Shown piece after piece: positions 44,918 to 53,285 of a stretch of 64,000 bases of DNA. A program made the translations under genes and the position numbers. Below the pieces are notes generated by a model. It saw only the letters and a program-made list of their open reading frames with translations, was not told where the DNA came from and ran no database searches. Positions within the stretch are counted from its first letter, which is position 1, and each line of letters begins with the position of its first letter. Origin of the DNA: Amnibacterium endophyticum (GTDB lineage Bacteria; Actinomycetota; Actinomycetes; Actinomycetales; Microbacteriaceae). The stretch covers positions 1 to 64,000 of the forward strand of contig NZ_JBHUEA010000008.1 of the NCBI RefSeq assembly GCF_042680685.1. Reading direction: 5' to 3'.

Positions 44918-45829
44918 GTGACGCTCGAGGTGCCTGCGGTGCGGCCGCGATGGTCGCCGCACGGGCCGGACCTCGTCGTCGAGGGCGACAACCTCGCCGT
45001 CGCGCGCGGGCTGCCGGACGGCGCGTTCACGGTGATCTACCTCGACCCGCCCTTCAACACCGGGCGGGTGCAGGAGCGGCCGTCACGGCGCGGGCACCCG
45101 CCGCTCGGCGGCAGCCGGCTCGGCTTCCGAGGCCGGCCCTACGACGTCACGAGGAGCGTGCTCGCCCGCTACGACGACGAGTTCGCCGACTACTGGGCCT
45201 TCCTCGAGCCGCGGCTGGAGGAGGCGTGGCGGCTGCTCGCCAATGACGGCACCCTCTACCTGCACCTCGACGCCCGCGAGGTCCACTACGCCAAGGTGCT
45301 GCTCGACGCGCTCTTCGGCCGCGAGTGCTTCCTGAACGAGATCGTCTGGGCCTACGACTACGGCGGCCGCTCCGCGCGCCGCTGGCCCGCGAAGCACGAC
45401 ACGATCCTCGTGTACGTGAAGGACCCCGACCGCTACTGGTTCGACGCCGAGGCGGTCGACCGCGAGCCCTACATGGCCCCCGGCCTCGCCGGCGCCGAGA
45501 AGGCCGCGGCGGGGAAGCTGCCGACCGACGTCTGGTGGCACACGATCGTGTCCCCGACCGGGCGGGAGCGCACCGGCTACCCCACGCAGAAGCCGCTCGG
45601 CGTGCTGCGGCGGATCGTCGCGGCCAGCAGCCGGCCGGGCGACTGGGTGCTCGACCTCTTCGCCGGCAGCGGCACGACGGGCGCGGCGGCGCGCGGGCTC
45701 GGCCGTCGCTTCGTGCTGGTCGACGACAACCCGCAGGCGGTCGAGGTCATGCGCGAGCGTCTCGGCGAGGGCCTCCTGGTCCGGCGCGAGGTGGAGAACT
45801 CCTCTCAGGGAACACCGCCGCGTTTGTAG
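44918..45829 (+). CDS. Solitary beta-class site-specific DNA methyltransferase
   Basis: A 303-residue SAM-dependent enzyme methylating adenine N6 or cytosine N4. Motif IV IYLDPPFNTG (DPPF, about 39-48) precedes motif I VLDLFAGSGTTGAAARGLGR (about 243-262), the order of beta-class enzymes. The region between (about 50-235) is the likely target recognition domain, with WAYDYGGRSARRWPAKHDTILVY and YPTQKPLGVLRRI. No restriction gene is near, so it is an orphan, CcrM-like in architecture. The recognition site is unknown. Confidence 0.88.
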   Translation: MTLEVPAVRPRWSPHGPDLVVEGDNLAVARGLPDGAFTVIYLDPPFNTGRVQERPSRRGHPPLGGSRLGFRGRPYDVTRSVLARYDDEFADYWAFLEPRLEEAWRLLANDGTLYLHLDAREVHYAKVLLDALFGRECFLNEIVWAYDYGGRSARRWPAKHDTILVYVKDPDRYWFDAEAVDREPYMAPGLAGAEKAAAGKLPTDVWWHTIVSPTGRERTGYPTQKPLGVLRRIVAASSRPGDWVLDLFAGSGTTGAAARGLGRRFVLVDDNPQAVEVMRERLGEGLLVRREVENSSQGTPPRL

Positions 45830-45912
45830 GTCGTCGACTACTCCAGCCGACGCCCCGCCCGGGCGCCGTCGTGCTTCCCGACACCGCGCTCGGAATCCGC
45901 GCGGCGCGCGAC

Positions 45913-45932
45913 TACCGTCCGACCGATCGGAC
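45913..45932 (+). promoter_or_regulatory. -10 box (TACCGT) overlapped by palindrome GTCCGA-CCGA-TCGGAC
   Basis: TACCGT (45913-45918) is followed by an exact inverted repeat at 45917-45932 with six-base arms. It lies at the expected transcription start, just before the ribosome site and ATG of the acyl-CoA oxidase gene. It looks like a repressor operator. The regulator is not identified. Confidence 0.5.
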
Positions 45933-45943
45933 AGGAGGCGTGG

Positions 45944-47926
45944 ATGGTCGTGCAGCAGGTGGTCCCGGAGACCGTGGAGCGGACGGCGACGGCGGGCGGG
46001 CCGGATCTCGAACGGATCCGGACGGCGCTGCTGGGCCGGTGGCCCGGAGTGCGGCAGGCCGCCCGCGACCGGATGCTCGATCCCGCGCTGCACCGCATCG
46101 TCGACCAGACGGTCGCGGACCACCGCGAGCGCGTCACGGCCCAGCTGCAGGTGCTGCTGGACAGCGGCCAGGTGCGGCTGCCCTTCCCAGAGGCGTTCGG
46201 CGGCACGGGCGACGCGGGCGGCAACCTCGTCGCCTTCGAGGAGATCGTCACCGCGGACCCGTCCCTGCAGATCAAGGCGGGGGTGCAGTGGGGCCTGTTC
46301 GCGGCCGCGATCCTGCACCTCGGCACGCAGCGCCACCACGACCGCTTCCTCGCTGACGCGATCGAGCTGCGGACGCCGGGCGGCTTCGCGATGACGGAGA
46401 CCGGCCACGGCTCCGACGTCGCCTCGATCGCCACCCGTGCGGTGTACGACGCCGAGCGCGAGGAGTTCGTGATCACGACCCCGTTCCGGGCGGCGTGGAA
46501 GGACTACATCGGCAACGCCGCGGTCGACGGCCGCGCGGCCGTCGTGTTCGCGCAGCTCGAGACGCGCGGGGAGCGGCACGGCGTGCACGCGTTCTTCGTG
46601 CCCATCCGCGACGAGGCCGGCCGCTTCCTGCCCGGCGTCGGCGGCGAGGACGACGGCCCGAAGGGCGGCCTGAACGGCATCGACAACGGCCGGCTGCACT
46701 TCGACGGGGTGCGGGTCCCCCGGGAGAACCTGCTGAACCGCTACGGCGACGTCGCACCCGACGGCACGTACTCCTCCCCCATCGCGAGCCAGGGGCGCCG
46801 CTTCTTCACGATGCTCGGCACCCTGGTGCAGGGCCGGGTGTCGCTCGCCGGCGCCGCGAACTCGGGCGCCAAGGTCGCGCTCGCGATCGCGGTGACCTAC
46901 GCCGACCAGCGGCGCCAGTTCGCGGACGCCGGCGGCGAGGAGCAGGTGCTGCTCGACTACCCGCGGCACCAGCGCCGGCTGCTGACGCGCCTCGCCGGCG
47001 TCTACGCGGCCGCCTTCAACCAGGAGGAGCTGCTGACCGACTTCCACCGGGTCTTCACCGGCGAGGAGGACACCGACGAGCGCCGCCAGGCGCTCGAGAC
47101 CTTCGCCGCAGGAGCGAAGGCCGAGGCGACCCGGCACGCGCTCGAGACGATCCAGGAGTGCCGCGAGGCGTGCGGCGGCGCGGGGTTCCTCGCCGAGAAC
47201 CGCATCCCCCAGCTGCACGCCGACCTCGACGTCTACACGACCTTCGAGGGCGACAACACCGTGCTGCTGCAGCTGGTCGGCAAGCGCCTGCTCACCGACT
47301 ACGGGAAGCGCCTGAAGGCCGCCGGACCGGCCGCCGCCGGCATCGTCGCCGCCGGGATCGCGGGCCGCGCCGCCGGCGCCGCGGGGGTCACGGCGCTCGT
47401 GCAGCGCGTCGCCGACGGCGGGACCGCGGCGGGCGCCGCCCGCTCGCTGCGCGACCCCGCGGAGCAGGAGCGCCTGCTGGCCGAGCGCGTCGACGTCGCG
47501 GTGGCGGAGATCGCTCCGGACCTGCGGCCGGGCTCGGCCTCGCCGGAGGAGCTGGCGCGGCGGTTCGGCGCCCGCCAGCACGAGCTGATCGAGGCCGCGC
47601 GGGCGTCCGCACGCCTGCAGCAGTGGCGCGCCTTCACCCGCGCGGTGGAGGCCGAGGAGCACGCGCCCACCCGGGCGCTGCTGGCGCTCGTCCGCGACGT
47701 GTTCGCGCTGCAGACGATCGAGCGCGAGCTGGGCTGGTACCTGGTCCGCGGTCGGCTGTCCCGTCAGCGCGCCCGCGCGGTGACGCGGCTGCTCGACGCC
47801 CTCGTGACGCGCATGCGTCCCCACGCCACGGGCCTCGTCGACGCCTTCGGCTACGAGCAGGGCCACCTGCGCGCGGCGATCTCGAGCGGTGCGGAGCAGC
47901 GCCGCCAGCAGGAGGCGCGCGCCTGA
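45944..47926 (+). CDS. Acyl-CoA dehydrogenase/oxidase family flavoprotein
   Basis: A 660-residue protein of the acyl-CoA oxidase group that desaturates acyl-CoA at the alpha-beta position. The N-terminal alpha domain comes first, then GGFAMTETGHGSDVASIATRA (about 145-165, FAD/substrate loop), GLNGIDNGRLHFDGVRVPRENLLNRY (about 242-267) and the catalytic Glu region TTFEGDNTVLLQLVGKRLL (about 431-449). A long C-terminal domain typical of peroxisome-type ACOX follows. AGGAGG lies five bases before the ATG. A palindrome at the promoter suggests repression by a fatty-acid regulator. Confidence 0.9.
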   Translation: MVVQQVVPETVERTATAGGPDLERIRTALLGRWPGVRQAARDRMLDPALHRIVDQTVADHRERVTAQLQVLLDSGQVRLPFPEAFGGTGDAGGNLVAFEEIVTADPSLQIKAGVQWGLFAAAILHLGTQRHHDRFLADAIELRTPGGFAMTETGHGSDVASIATRAVYDAEREEFVITTPFRAAWKDYIGNAAVDGRAAVVFAQLETRGERHGVHAFFVPIRDEAGRFLPGVGGEDDGPKGGLNGIDNGRLHFDGVRVPRENLLNRYGDVAPDGTYSSPIASQGRRFFTMLGTLVQGRVSLAGAANSGAKVALAIAVTYADQRRQFADAGGEEQVLLDYPRHQRRLLTRLAGVYAAAFNQEELLTDFHRVFTGEEDTDERRQALETFAAGAKAEATRHALETIQECREACGGAGFLAENRIPQLHADLDVYTTFEGDNTVLLQLVGKRLLTDYGKRLKAAGPAAAGIVAAGIAGRAAGAAGVTALVQRVADGGTAAGAARSLRDPAEQERLLAERVDVAVAEIAPDLRPGSASPEELARRFGARQHELIEAARASARLQQWRAFTRAVEAEEHAPTRALLALVRDVFALQTIERELGWYLVRGRLSRQRARAVTRLLDALVTRMRPHATGLVDAFGYEQGHLRAAISSGAEQRRQQEARA

Positions 47927-47929
47927 TCG

Positions 47930-47981
47930 CGCTCGGCCCGGAGGGCGCCGTCGTCCGCGGCGGCGCCCTCCGGGCCGAGCG
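47930..47981. terminator. Strong terminator, 21-bp stem
   Basis: CGCTCGGCCCGGAGGGCGCC and its complement flank a ten-base loop between the 3' ends of the acyl-CoA oxidase (+) and DedA (-). Confidence 0.85.
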
Positions 47982-47986
47982 GGGGA

Positions 47987-48634
47987 TCAGGGGCGGCGCA
48001 TCGCCCTGGCCTGCCGCACGCGGCGGACGATCAGCACCACGAGCCCGACCGCGAGCGCGCCGTACACGACGTAGTCGAGCACGCCGAGATAGGGGTCGAT
48101 GAGGTCCCGCTGCGTGCCGAGCGCGGCGCCCAGCCCGATCAGCGCGCCGTTCCAGATGCCGCTGCCGATCGCGGTGCAGACCACGAACACCCCGAGGTGC
48201 ATCCGGGCGGCGCCGGCGGGGATCGAGATCAGGCTGCGGACCCCGGGCATGAGGCGGCCGAGCAGCACGGCTGCGGCGCCGTGCCGAGCGAACCAGGCGC
48301 TGCCGCGCTCCAGGTCGTCCCGACTGATGAGGTGGGTCCGGGTCAGCAGCGCGATCGCACGCCGCAGGCCGACCGCGGCGCCGAGCCAGTAGAAGAGCAG
48401 CGCGCCGACGGTGGACCCCACGGTGCTCCAGACGATGAGCCACCCCAGGTGCAGCCGCCCCGACTGCGTCAGGTACCCGGCGAAGGGCAGGATCACCTCG
48501 CTCGGGATGGGCGGGAAGATCGTCTCGAGCAGCACGAGCACGCCGACGCCGACGTCGCCGAGGGCCTCGAGCACCGTGGTCGCCAGGCCGGCGACGCCGC
48601 CCTCGGGCTCGGCGCGGAGGACGACCGCCGTCAT
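47987..48634 (-). CDS. DedA/SNARE-associated family membrane protein
   Basis: A 215-residue protein with about five hydrophobic segments. The DedA signature is LETIFPPIPSEVILPFAGYLTQSGRL (about 37-62). GSTVGALLFYWLGAAVGLR (about 74-92) and the Arg motif LLGRLMPGVRSLISIPAGAARMHLGVF (about 121-147) follow. DedA proteins flip or move polyprenyl phosphate or phosphatidylethanolamine and aid envelope homeostasis. The ATG overlaps the LCP stop by four bases, so the pair is coupled, which supports a lipid-carrier role. Confidence 0.92.
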   Translation of the reverse strand: MTAVVLRAEPEGGVAGLATTVLEALGDVGVGVLVLLETIFPPIPSEVILPFAGYLTQSGRLHLGWLIVWSTVGSTVGALLFYWLGAAVGLRRAIALLTRTHLISRDDLERGSAWFARHGAAAVLLGRLMPGVRSLISIPAGAARMHLGVFVVCTAIGSGIWNGALIGLGAALGTQRDLIDPYLGVLDYVVYGALAVGLVVLIVRRVRQARAMRRP

Positions 48635-49878
48635 CGCCTGCCCAGGTCGTTGCCGACCGTGCAGGTCTGCTGCTCGACCGTCTGCCCGACGACCGTCTCC
48701 GGCAGGTCGACGCCGTCGTCCGCGCTGCTCGACGGCGAGGCGCTGCTCGACGGCGAGGCGGAGGCCGACGGGCTCGCGGACTCGGATCCGCCCCGCACCA
48801 CCGAGCCCTTGCCGTCCGTGGCCCCGACCTGCTTCTTCGACAGCCGGAGCGTCTTGTCGGCCCTGACCGCGTCCATCAGGGTCTTCGCCGCGGACTCGTT
48901 CGGGACGACGCCGTCGCCGGACAGCACCGTCGGGTACTGCACGAGCACGAACTGGGAGAGCGGGATGGACGCGCCGGCCCGCGCGATCGACACCATCGTG
49001 TCGGGGCTCGCGAGCGAGGTCGACAGGCGCATGGACTGCGCCGCCGCGACCGCGAGGCCGTACAGCTTGGTCACGTCGGTCAGCGTGGAGGTGCTCTTCA
49101 TCGTGCGGACCAGCGAGGACAGGAACACCTGCTGCGAGCTGATGCGGGTCAGGTCGCTGCCGTCGCCGACGCCGTGGCGGGTGCGCAGGAACTTCAGCGC
49201 GTCGGTGCCCTCGAGCACGTGCTCGCCCTTCGAGAGGTGCAGCTGCGTGTAGTCGTCGTCGATGCGCTCGGCCACGCAGACCGGCACCCCGCCGACGGCG
49301 TTCGACATCTCCACCACGCCGTCGAACGTGATCATCGCGACGAAGGGGATCTGGATGCCCGTGAGGTCCGCGACGGTGTCGCGCACGCAGCCGAGCCCGC
49401 CGAACTCGAGGATGCTGTTGATCTTGACGCCCGACGCGGCCGGCAGCTGCTCCGCCGTGTCCGGGTTCGTGCAGGCCGGGCGGGAGACGTACAGGTCGCG
49501 CGGCAGGCTGAGGACGGTCGCCTTCCGGTGGTCCTCGCTGATGTGCAGCAGGATGTTGACGTCGTTCAGGGTGCTGCCCGGGTTCTCCCCGTAGTGCCCC
49601 TTCTGCCCGTTCCTCGTGTCGCTGCCGACGAGGAGCAGGTTCACCGCGCCCGAGTACGGGCCGATCGTCGGCACCGCCTCGTCCGACTGCCCGGGCAGCG
49701 CGACCGTGTTCCGCTCGAGCCCGGCGCGGAGGCGTTCGAACGCGATCGCCCCCACGGTGACGCCGGCGACGAGCACGACGCACAGCCCGATCGCGAGCAG
49801 GCGCAGGACCGCCGCGACCGGCCCACGGGTCGCCTGACGCCCGTGCTGCGCGACCGGGAGCCGTGACGGCGCTCGCAT
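48631..49878 (-). CDS. Second LytR-CpsA-Psr (LCP) family protein
   Basis: A 415-residue relative of the LCP protein at 35993. Membrane helix about 23-46 (VLRLLAIGLCVVLVAGVTVGAIAF). LCP domain: LLLVGSDTRNGQKGHYG (about 80), LNDVNILLHISEDHRKATVLSLPRDLYV (about 104-131), FLRTRHGVGDGSDLTR (about 227). C-terminal disordered Ser/Ala tail (SPSASASPSSSASPSS). The ATG at 49878 is chosen for GGGGGG five bases upstream. Coupled to DedA downstream and divergent from the secreted amidase. Confidence 0.9.
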   Translation of the reverse strand: MRAPSRLPVAQHGRQATRGPVAAVLRLLAIGLCVVLVAGVTVGAIAFERLRAGLERNTVALPGQSDEAVPTIGPYSGAVNLLLVGSDTRNGQKGHYGENPGSTLNDVNILLHISEDHRKATVLSLPRDLYVSRPACTNPDTAEQLPAASGVKINSILEFGGLGCVRDTVADLTGIQIPFVAMITFDGVVEMSNAVGGVPVCVAERIDDDYTQLHLSKGEHVLEGTDALKFLRTRHGVGDGSDLTRISSQQVFLSSLVRTMKSTSTLTDVTKLYGLAVAAAQSMRLSTSLASPDTMVSIARAGASIPLSQFVLVQYPTVLSGDGVVPNESAAKTLMDAVRADKTLRLSKKQVGATDGKGSVVRGGSESASPSASASPSSSASPSSSADDGVDLPETVVGQTVEQQTCTVGNDLGRR

Positions 49879-50065
49879 ACACGCCCCCCTGGTCAGCGGT
49901 TCTTCGCCCCGCCGCGGTGCGCCCCGGTCTGGGGATGACCGCGCGGGGCGGGCTCGGCCTACCGTCACCATGCGGACGGCGGGGGCAGTCTATCGGCGCG
50001 TTTCCCCTGAACAGGGGCCTGGTCCTTCGCATCTGCTGACAGAACCCGAGGGAAGGACCAGAGGC

Positions 50066-51157
50066 ATGGGCGACCGTTCCACGACCCTGTCCGCGCTCGC
50101 CGCGACGATCGTCGCCGGCGCCGTGCTGTGCGGAGGCCTCCCGGCGCAGGCCGTCACGCCGACGCCGGCGCCGAGCACGGCACCGACCACCGCGCCGACG
50201 GCGAGCACCGCACCGACGACCGCCGCGCCGGCACCCGCGACGTCGACCCCGGCCGCCGTCACCGGCTCGGCCGCTCCGACGGCCCCCCGCGCGACGACGG
50301 CGCCGACCACGACGCCGTCCCGGATCACGCTGCCGCCGAGGCCCGCGACACCGACCCCGTCCGCGACGCCCACGCCCACGCCCACGCCCATCGTCCCGCC
50401 GCCGGTCGCGACGCGGCTCAGCTCCACCGGCGGGCACGCGTCGGGCTCGCGCACCCTCACGCTGACGGGCTCGCGGCTGCAGAACCTGACCATGGTGCAG
50501 GTCGCCGGGCAGCCGGTGACGAACCTCGTGATCCTGTCCCCGACGTCGGCGCGCTTCCGGCTGCAGAACGCGATCGACTACCAGGCGCAGGTGGCGCCGA
50601 TCTCGCTGACCTCCGTCGACGGGATCACGCGGCCGACGAGCCTGACCTTCACCTACCGGGTGACGAACCGCGTCGACCGGCAGATGGCCTACGCGTTCCA
50701 GAACTGGAACTCGACCTCGAACAGCACCTTCGGCTACCTGTCGAACAGCGACTGCGCGAACTTCGCCAGCCAGACGCTGCTCGCTCGCGGATGGAAGCGC
50801 GGCCCGGACTGGTACAACTCCGGCCCCGGCCGCTGGAGCGCCACCTGGGTCTCCTCCACCGCGCTCAGCAGCTGGCTGAAGACGCGGCCCGATCTCGCGA
50901 CCCGCCTGCCCTACCGGCAGCGGGACCAGGTGCGGGTCGGCGACATCGTGCAGTTCCGGTGGCCCGGCCACAAGAAGGGCTACTCGGCCTGGGACCACAC
51001 CGGCATCGTGTCGAAGGTCGTGGTCCTGCCGAACGGCCGGCACGACGTCTACTACACGTCGCACACGCTGAACCGGCAGTACGGCGGCAGCACCCAGCTG
51101 TTCGCCCGGGTGATGGCGAAGGACCTGCGCATCCAGTTCTTCCGGCTGCTCAAGTAG
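50066..51157 (+). CDS. Secreted amidase_6-type cysteine hydrolase with Thr/Pro-rich linker
   Basis: A 363-residue exported protein. Signal peptide 1-28 (LSALAATIVAGAVLCGGLPAQA). Low-complexity Thr/Ala/Pro linker about 30-115. An IPT/TIG-like beta domain follows (about 118-205, RLSSTGGHASGSRTLTLTGS, VQVAGQPVTNLVILSPTSARF). The C-terminal hydrolase has SNSDCANFASQTLLARGW (catalytic Cys near 229) and WDHTGIVSKVV (His near 309). The D-C-x-N-F-x-S-Q motif marks the putative amidase family PF12671. It probably cuts cell-wall peptide; the substrate is inferred. GGAAGG precedes the ATG. Confidence 0.82.
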   Translation: MGDRSTTLSALAATIVAGAVLCGGLPAQAVTPTPAPSTAPTTAPTASTAPTTAAPAPATSTPAAVTGSAAPTAPRATTAPTTTPSRITLPPRPATPTPSATPTPTPTPIVPPPVATRLSSTGGHASGSRTLTLTGSRLQNLTMVQVAGQPVTNLVILSPTSARFRLQNAIDYQAQVAPISLTSVDGITRPTSLTFTYRVTNRVDRQMAYAFQNWNSTSNSTFGYLSNSDCANFASQTLLARGWKRGPDWYNSGPGRWSATWVSSTALSSWLKTRPDLATRLPYRQRDQVRVGDIVQFRWPGHKKGYSAWDHTGIVSKVVVLPNGRHDVYYTSHTLNRQYGGSTQLFARVMAKDLRIQFFRLLK

Positions 51158-51189
51158 CGCGGGGCGCCGCGGGGAGGCATGCTCGCGGG

Positions 51190-51675
51190 GTGCTGCTCGC
51201 GACCGCGATCCTCCTGCCGACCCTCCTGCTCGTGCTGCTCGCCGTGCTGGTCTGCCTGCTGGCCGTCGCCGCCCTGGTGCTCGTCGTGCTGCTGGAGCGC
51301 ACCGGCACGGACCTGCCCGGCGCCGCGCGCGGCCTGCACGACCGGTTCACCGCGCCGAGGGCGGCACCCGCCGCTCGGACGCCCTGGTCGCGGCGCACGC
51401 CCGCGCCCCCGGCGGAGGCCGCTCCGGACGACGCGCGCACCCCGGCCGGCGAGCAGGCGGACGCGCCGACGGCGCAGCTGTCGGCGACGACCGCGGCCGA
51501 GCCGTCTCCGACCGAGCGACCCGCGCCCGCGGGGCGGAAGCCGCCGACGAGGACGCGGCCCGTCCGCACGCCGCGGTCTCCGGCCGGACCGGGCGACGCC
51601 GAGGAGCGTCAGGCCGCGATGGATCGCCTCTTCTCGCCCCTCGCCGAGGACGGCGCGGACGAGTCCCGCCCCTGA
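51190..51675 (+). CDS. Single-pass membrane protein with disordered tail, hypothetical
   Basis: A 161-residue protein. The N-terminus is a long hydrophobic helix (about 2-36, VLLATAILLPTLLLVLLAVL...), followed by 120 residues of Pro/Ala/Thr/Arg-rich disorder ending in EERQAAMDRLFSPLAED. No known domain is present. GTG start 32 bases after the amidase gene, on the same strand, so it may be co-transcribed. Confidence is limited by low complexity. Confidence 0.55.
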   Translation: MLLATAILLPTLLLVLLAVLVCLLAVAALVLVVLLERTGTDLPGAARGLHDRFTAPRAAPAARTPWSRRTPAPPAEAAPDDARTPAGEQADAPTAQLSATTAAEPSPTERPAPAGRKPPTRTRPVRTPRSPAGPGDAEERQAAMDRLFSPLAEDGADESRP

Positions 51676-51697
51676 GCGCGCGGCGCGGATCGCCCGA

Positions 51698-51940
51698 TCA
51701 GGGCACGTTGCCCGGCAGCCCCCCGTAGGAGCCGCTGACGATCGCGAGGACCTGGGTCGTGCCCACGAGTCCCGCGATGAGGATGAGCAGCACCCCGCCG
51801 ACCAGGATGCCGCGCCGGGTGAGCAGGGCGTGCTGGGTCGCCCCGGTCTGCCAGACGATCATCCCGACGCCGACGACCGCCGTCACGAGCGCGAGCACGC
51901 TGTAGAGCGACGCCACGGGGTAGAGGGTGAGGTCGTACAC
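51698..51940 (-). CDS. Small two-helix membrane protein next to TerC
   Basis: An 80-residue protein with helices at about 11-31 (SLYSVLALVTAVVGVGMIVW) and 46-68 (GILVGGVLLILIAGLVGTTQVLA). The GTG has AAGGATCACC just upstream. It lies 20 bases after the terC stop on the same strand and is thus probably part of the terC message. No family is recognised. Confidence 0.65.
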   Translation of the reverse strand: MYDLTLYPVASLYSVLALVTAVVGVGMIVWQTGATQHALLTRRGILVGGVLLILIAGLVGTTQVLAIVSGSYGGLPGNVP

Positions 51941-51959
51941 GGTGATCCTTCCTGCCGCC

Positions 51960-53105
51960 CTAGAGGCGGGTGGAGCGAGCCTGCTGGAGAAGGTTCTCAT
52001 CCTCCGGTGACAGCTCGTCGCGTGAGGCCTCGAGGTCGCCGTGGACCTCCTCGACCCGCTCCAGCGACTCGTGGCGCTTGTGCGGCGCCGCGGTCGGGTC
52101 GAGCACGATGCGCGCGTGCTCGCGCAGCTTCAGCAGCCGCCCGTTCCGCCGCCCGGCCGGGGTGGCGAGCGAGGCGATCACGGTGAGCGCGAGCACCACG
52201 ACGATGACGACGAGCGATGCGGGGGTGCTGACCTCCGGCACCGGCACCGGCCGGCCCCCGTTCACGAACGGCAGGTCGTTCTCGTGCAGGGCGTGCAGCA
52301 GCAGCTTGACCCCGATGAAGGCGAGGATCGCCGCGAGGCCGTAGCTGAGGTAGATCAGCCGGTCGAGCAGCCCGTCGATCAGGAAGAAGAGCTGCCGCAG
52401 CCCGAGCAGCGAGAACGCGGTCGCGGTGAAGACGATGTACACGTCCTCGGTCAGCCCGTAGATCGCCGGCACGCTGTCGAACGCGAAGAGGATGTCGGTG
52501 CCGCCGATGGCCACCATCACGAGCGCCATCGGGGTGAGCATGCGCCTGCCGGCGACCCGGGTCGTGAGCCGGTCGCCGTCGTACTCGTCGGTGGTGTTGA
52601 GGAACCGCTGCGCCAGCCGGACCACCACGTTGTCGCCGCTCGCCTCGTGCCCGCCCGGCCGGAGCAGGTTGACCGCGGTGAGGATCAGGACGGCGCCGAA
52701 GACGTAGAAGATCCAGGCGAAGGCCTCGATCAGGGTGGCGCCGAGGAGGATCAGGCCGGTTCGCGCGATGAGGGCGAACACGATGCCGAACAGCAGCACC
52801 TTCTGCTGGTACTCCCGCGGCACAGCGAAGGCCGCCATGATCACCATGAAGACGAACAGGTTGTCGACCGACAGCGCCTTCTCGGTGAGGTACCCCGCGA
52901 AGTACTCGCTGCCCCACCGCGGCCCGGCGAGCAGCAGGCCCCCGACGCCGAAGAGCACCGCCACGCCGACGTACACGCCGGACCAGGCCGCGGCCTCGCG
53001 GAGCGACGGGGCGTGGGCCTTCCGCACGTGGGCGAAGAAGTCGAACAGCAGCAGCCCGACGATGAAGATCACGGTGAGCACCCAGACGACCGCCGGCGTG
53101 TTCAT
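51960..53105 (-). CDS. TerC/Alx family membrane metal exporter
   Basis: A 381-residue protein with about nine helices. Family marks: EYFAGYLTEKALSVDNLFVFMVIMAAFAVP (about 68-97, with the D-N pair in helix 3), QQKVLLFGIVFALIARTGLILLGATLI, TPMALVMVAIGGTDILFAFDSVPAIYGLT (about 190-218, second conserved Asp set) and FIGVKLLLHALHEN. TerC proteins export Mn2+ and help load extracytoplasmic metalloenzymes. A long C-terminal charged tail (about 320-381) is present. The leader holds two hairpins, one overlapping the ribosome site. Confidence 0.92.
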   Translation of the reverse strand: MNTPAVVWVLTVIFIVGLLLFDFFAHVRKAHAPSLREAAAWSGVYVGVAVLFGVGGLLLAGPRWGSEYFAGYLTEKALSVDNLFVFMVIMAAFAVPREYQQKVLLFGIVFALIARTGLILLGATLIEAFAWIFYVFGAVLILTAVNLLRPGGHEASGDNVVVRLAQRFLNTTDEYDGDRLTTRVAGRRMLTPMALVMVAIGGTDILFAFDSVPAIYGLTEDVYIVFTATAFSLLGLRQLFFLIDGLLDRLIYLSYGLAAILAFIGVKLLLHALHENDLPFVNGGRPVPVPEVSTPASLVVIVVVLALTVIASLATPAGRRNGRLLKLREHARIVLDPTAAPHKRHESLERVEEVHGDLEASRDELSPEDENLLQQARSTRL

Positions 53106-53129
53106 GAGGTCCTTCCTGGAGGGGACCTC
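53106..53129 (-). promoter_or_regulatory. Hairpin that occludes the terC ribosome site
   Basis: On the minus strand GAGGTCC pairs with GGACCTC around a ten-base loop. The second arm abuts the ATG directly, and the loop/arm junction holds the AGGAAGG ribosome site. Formation would block translation. Confidence 0.5.
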
Positions 53130-53163
53130 AATGCAAGCGCATCGGATGCTGCACGGGCACGGG

Positions 53164-53183
53164 CCGCAGGGGCTCCCCTGCGG
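53164..53183 (-). promoter_or_regulatory. Upstream leader hairpin of terC
   Basis: CCGCAGGGG and CCCCTGCGG form a 9-bp stem about 60-80 bases before the terC ATG. It could be part of a metal-responsive leader, but no known riboswitch consensus is evident. Confidence 0.4.
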
Positions 53184-53223
53184 GTGCGGGGCACTCCCAC
53201 AGCGCTGTCAGGGCCGCCTCATA

Positions 53224-53260
53224 GGAGGAGCCCGTCCGGACGATCCGGACGGGCTCCTCC
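53224..53260. terminator. Strong terminator, 17-bp stem
   Basis: GGAGGAGCCCGTCCGGA and its exact complement flank a CGA loop. It lies 26 bases past the 3' end of the ferritin-like gene (-) and upstream of the terC promoter. Confidence 0.85.
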
Positions 53261-53285
53261 GCGGCGGTCGCGACCAGCGGCGTCG

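Noticed and set aside
53106..53223. yybP-ykoY manganese riboswitch upstream of terC
   Set aside because: Hairpins exist, but the conserved loop sequences of that class could not be recognised, so only an undefined structured leader is reported.
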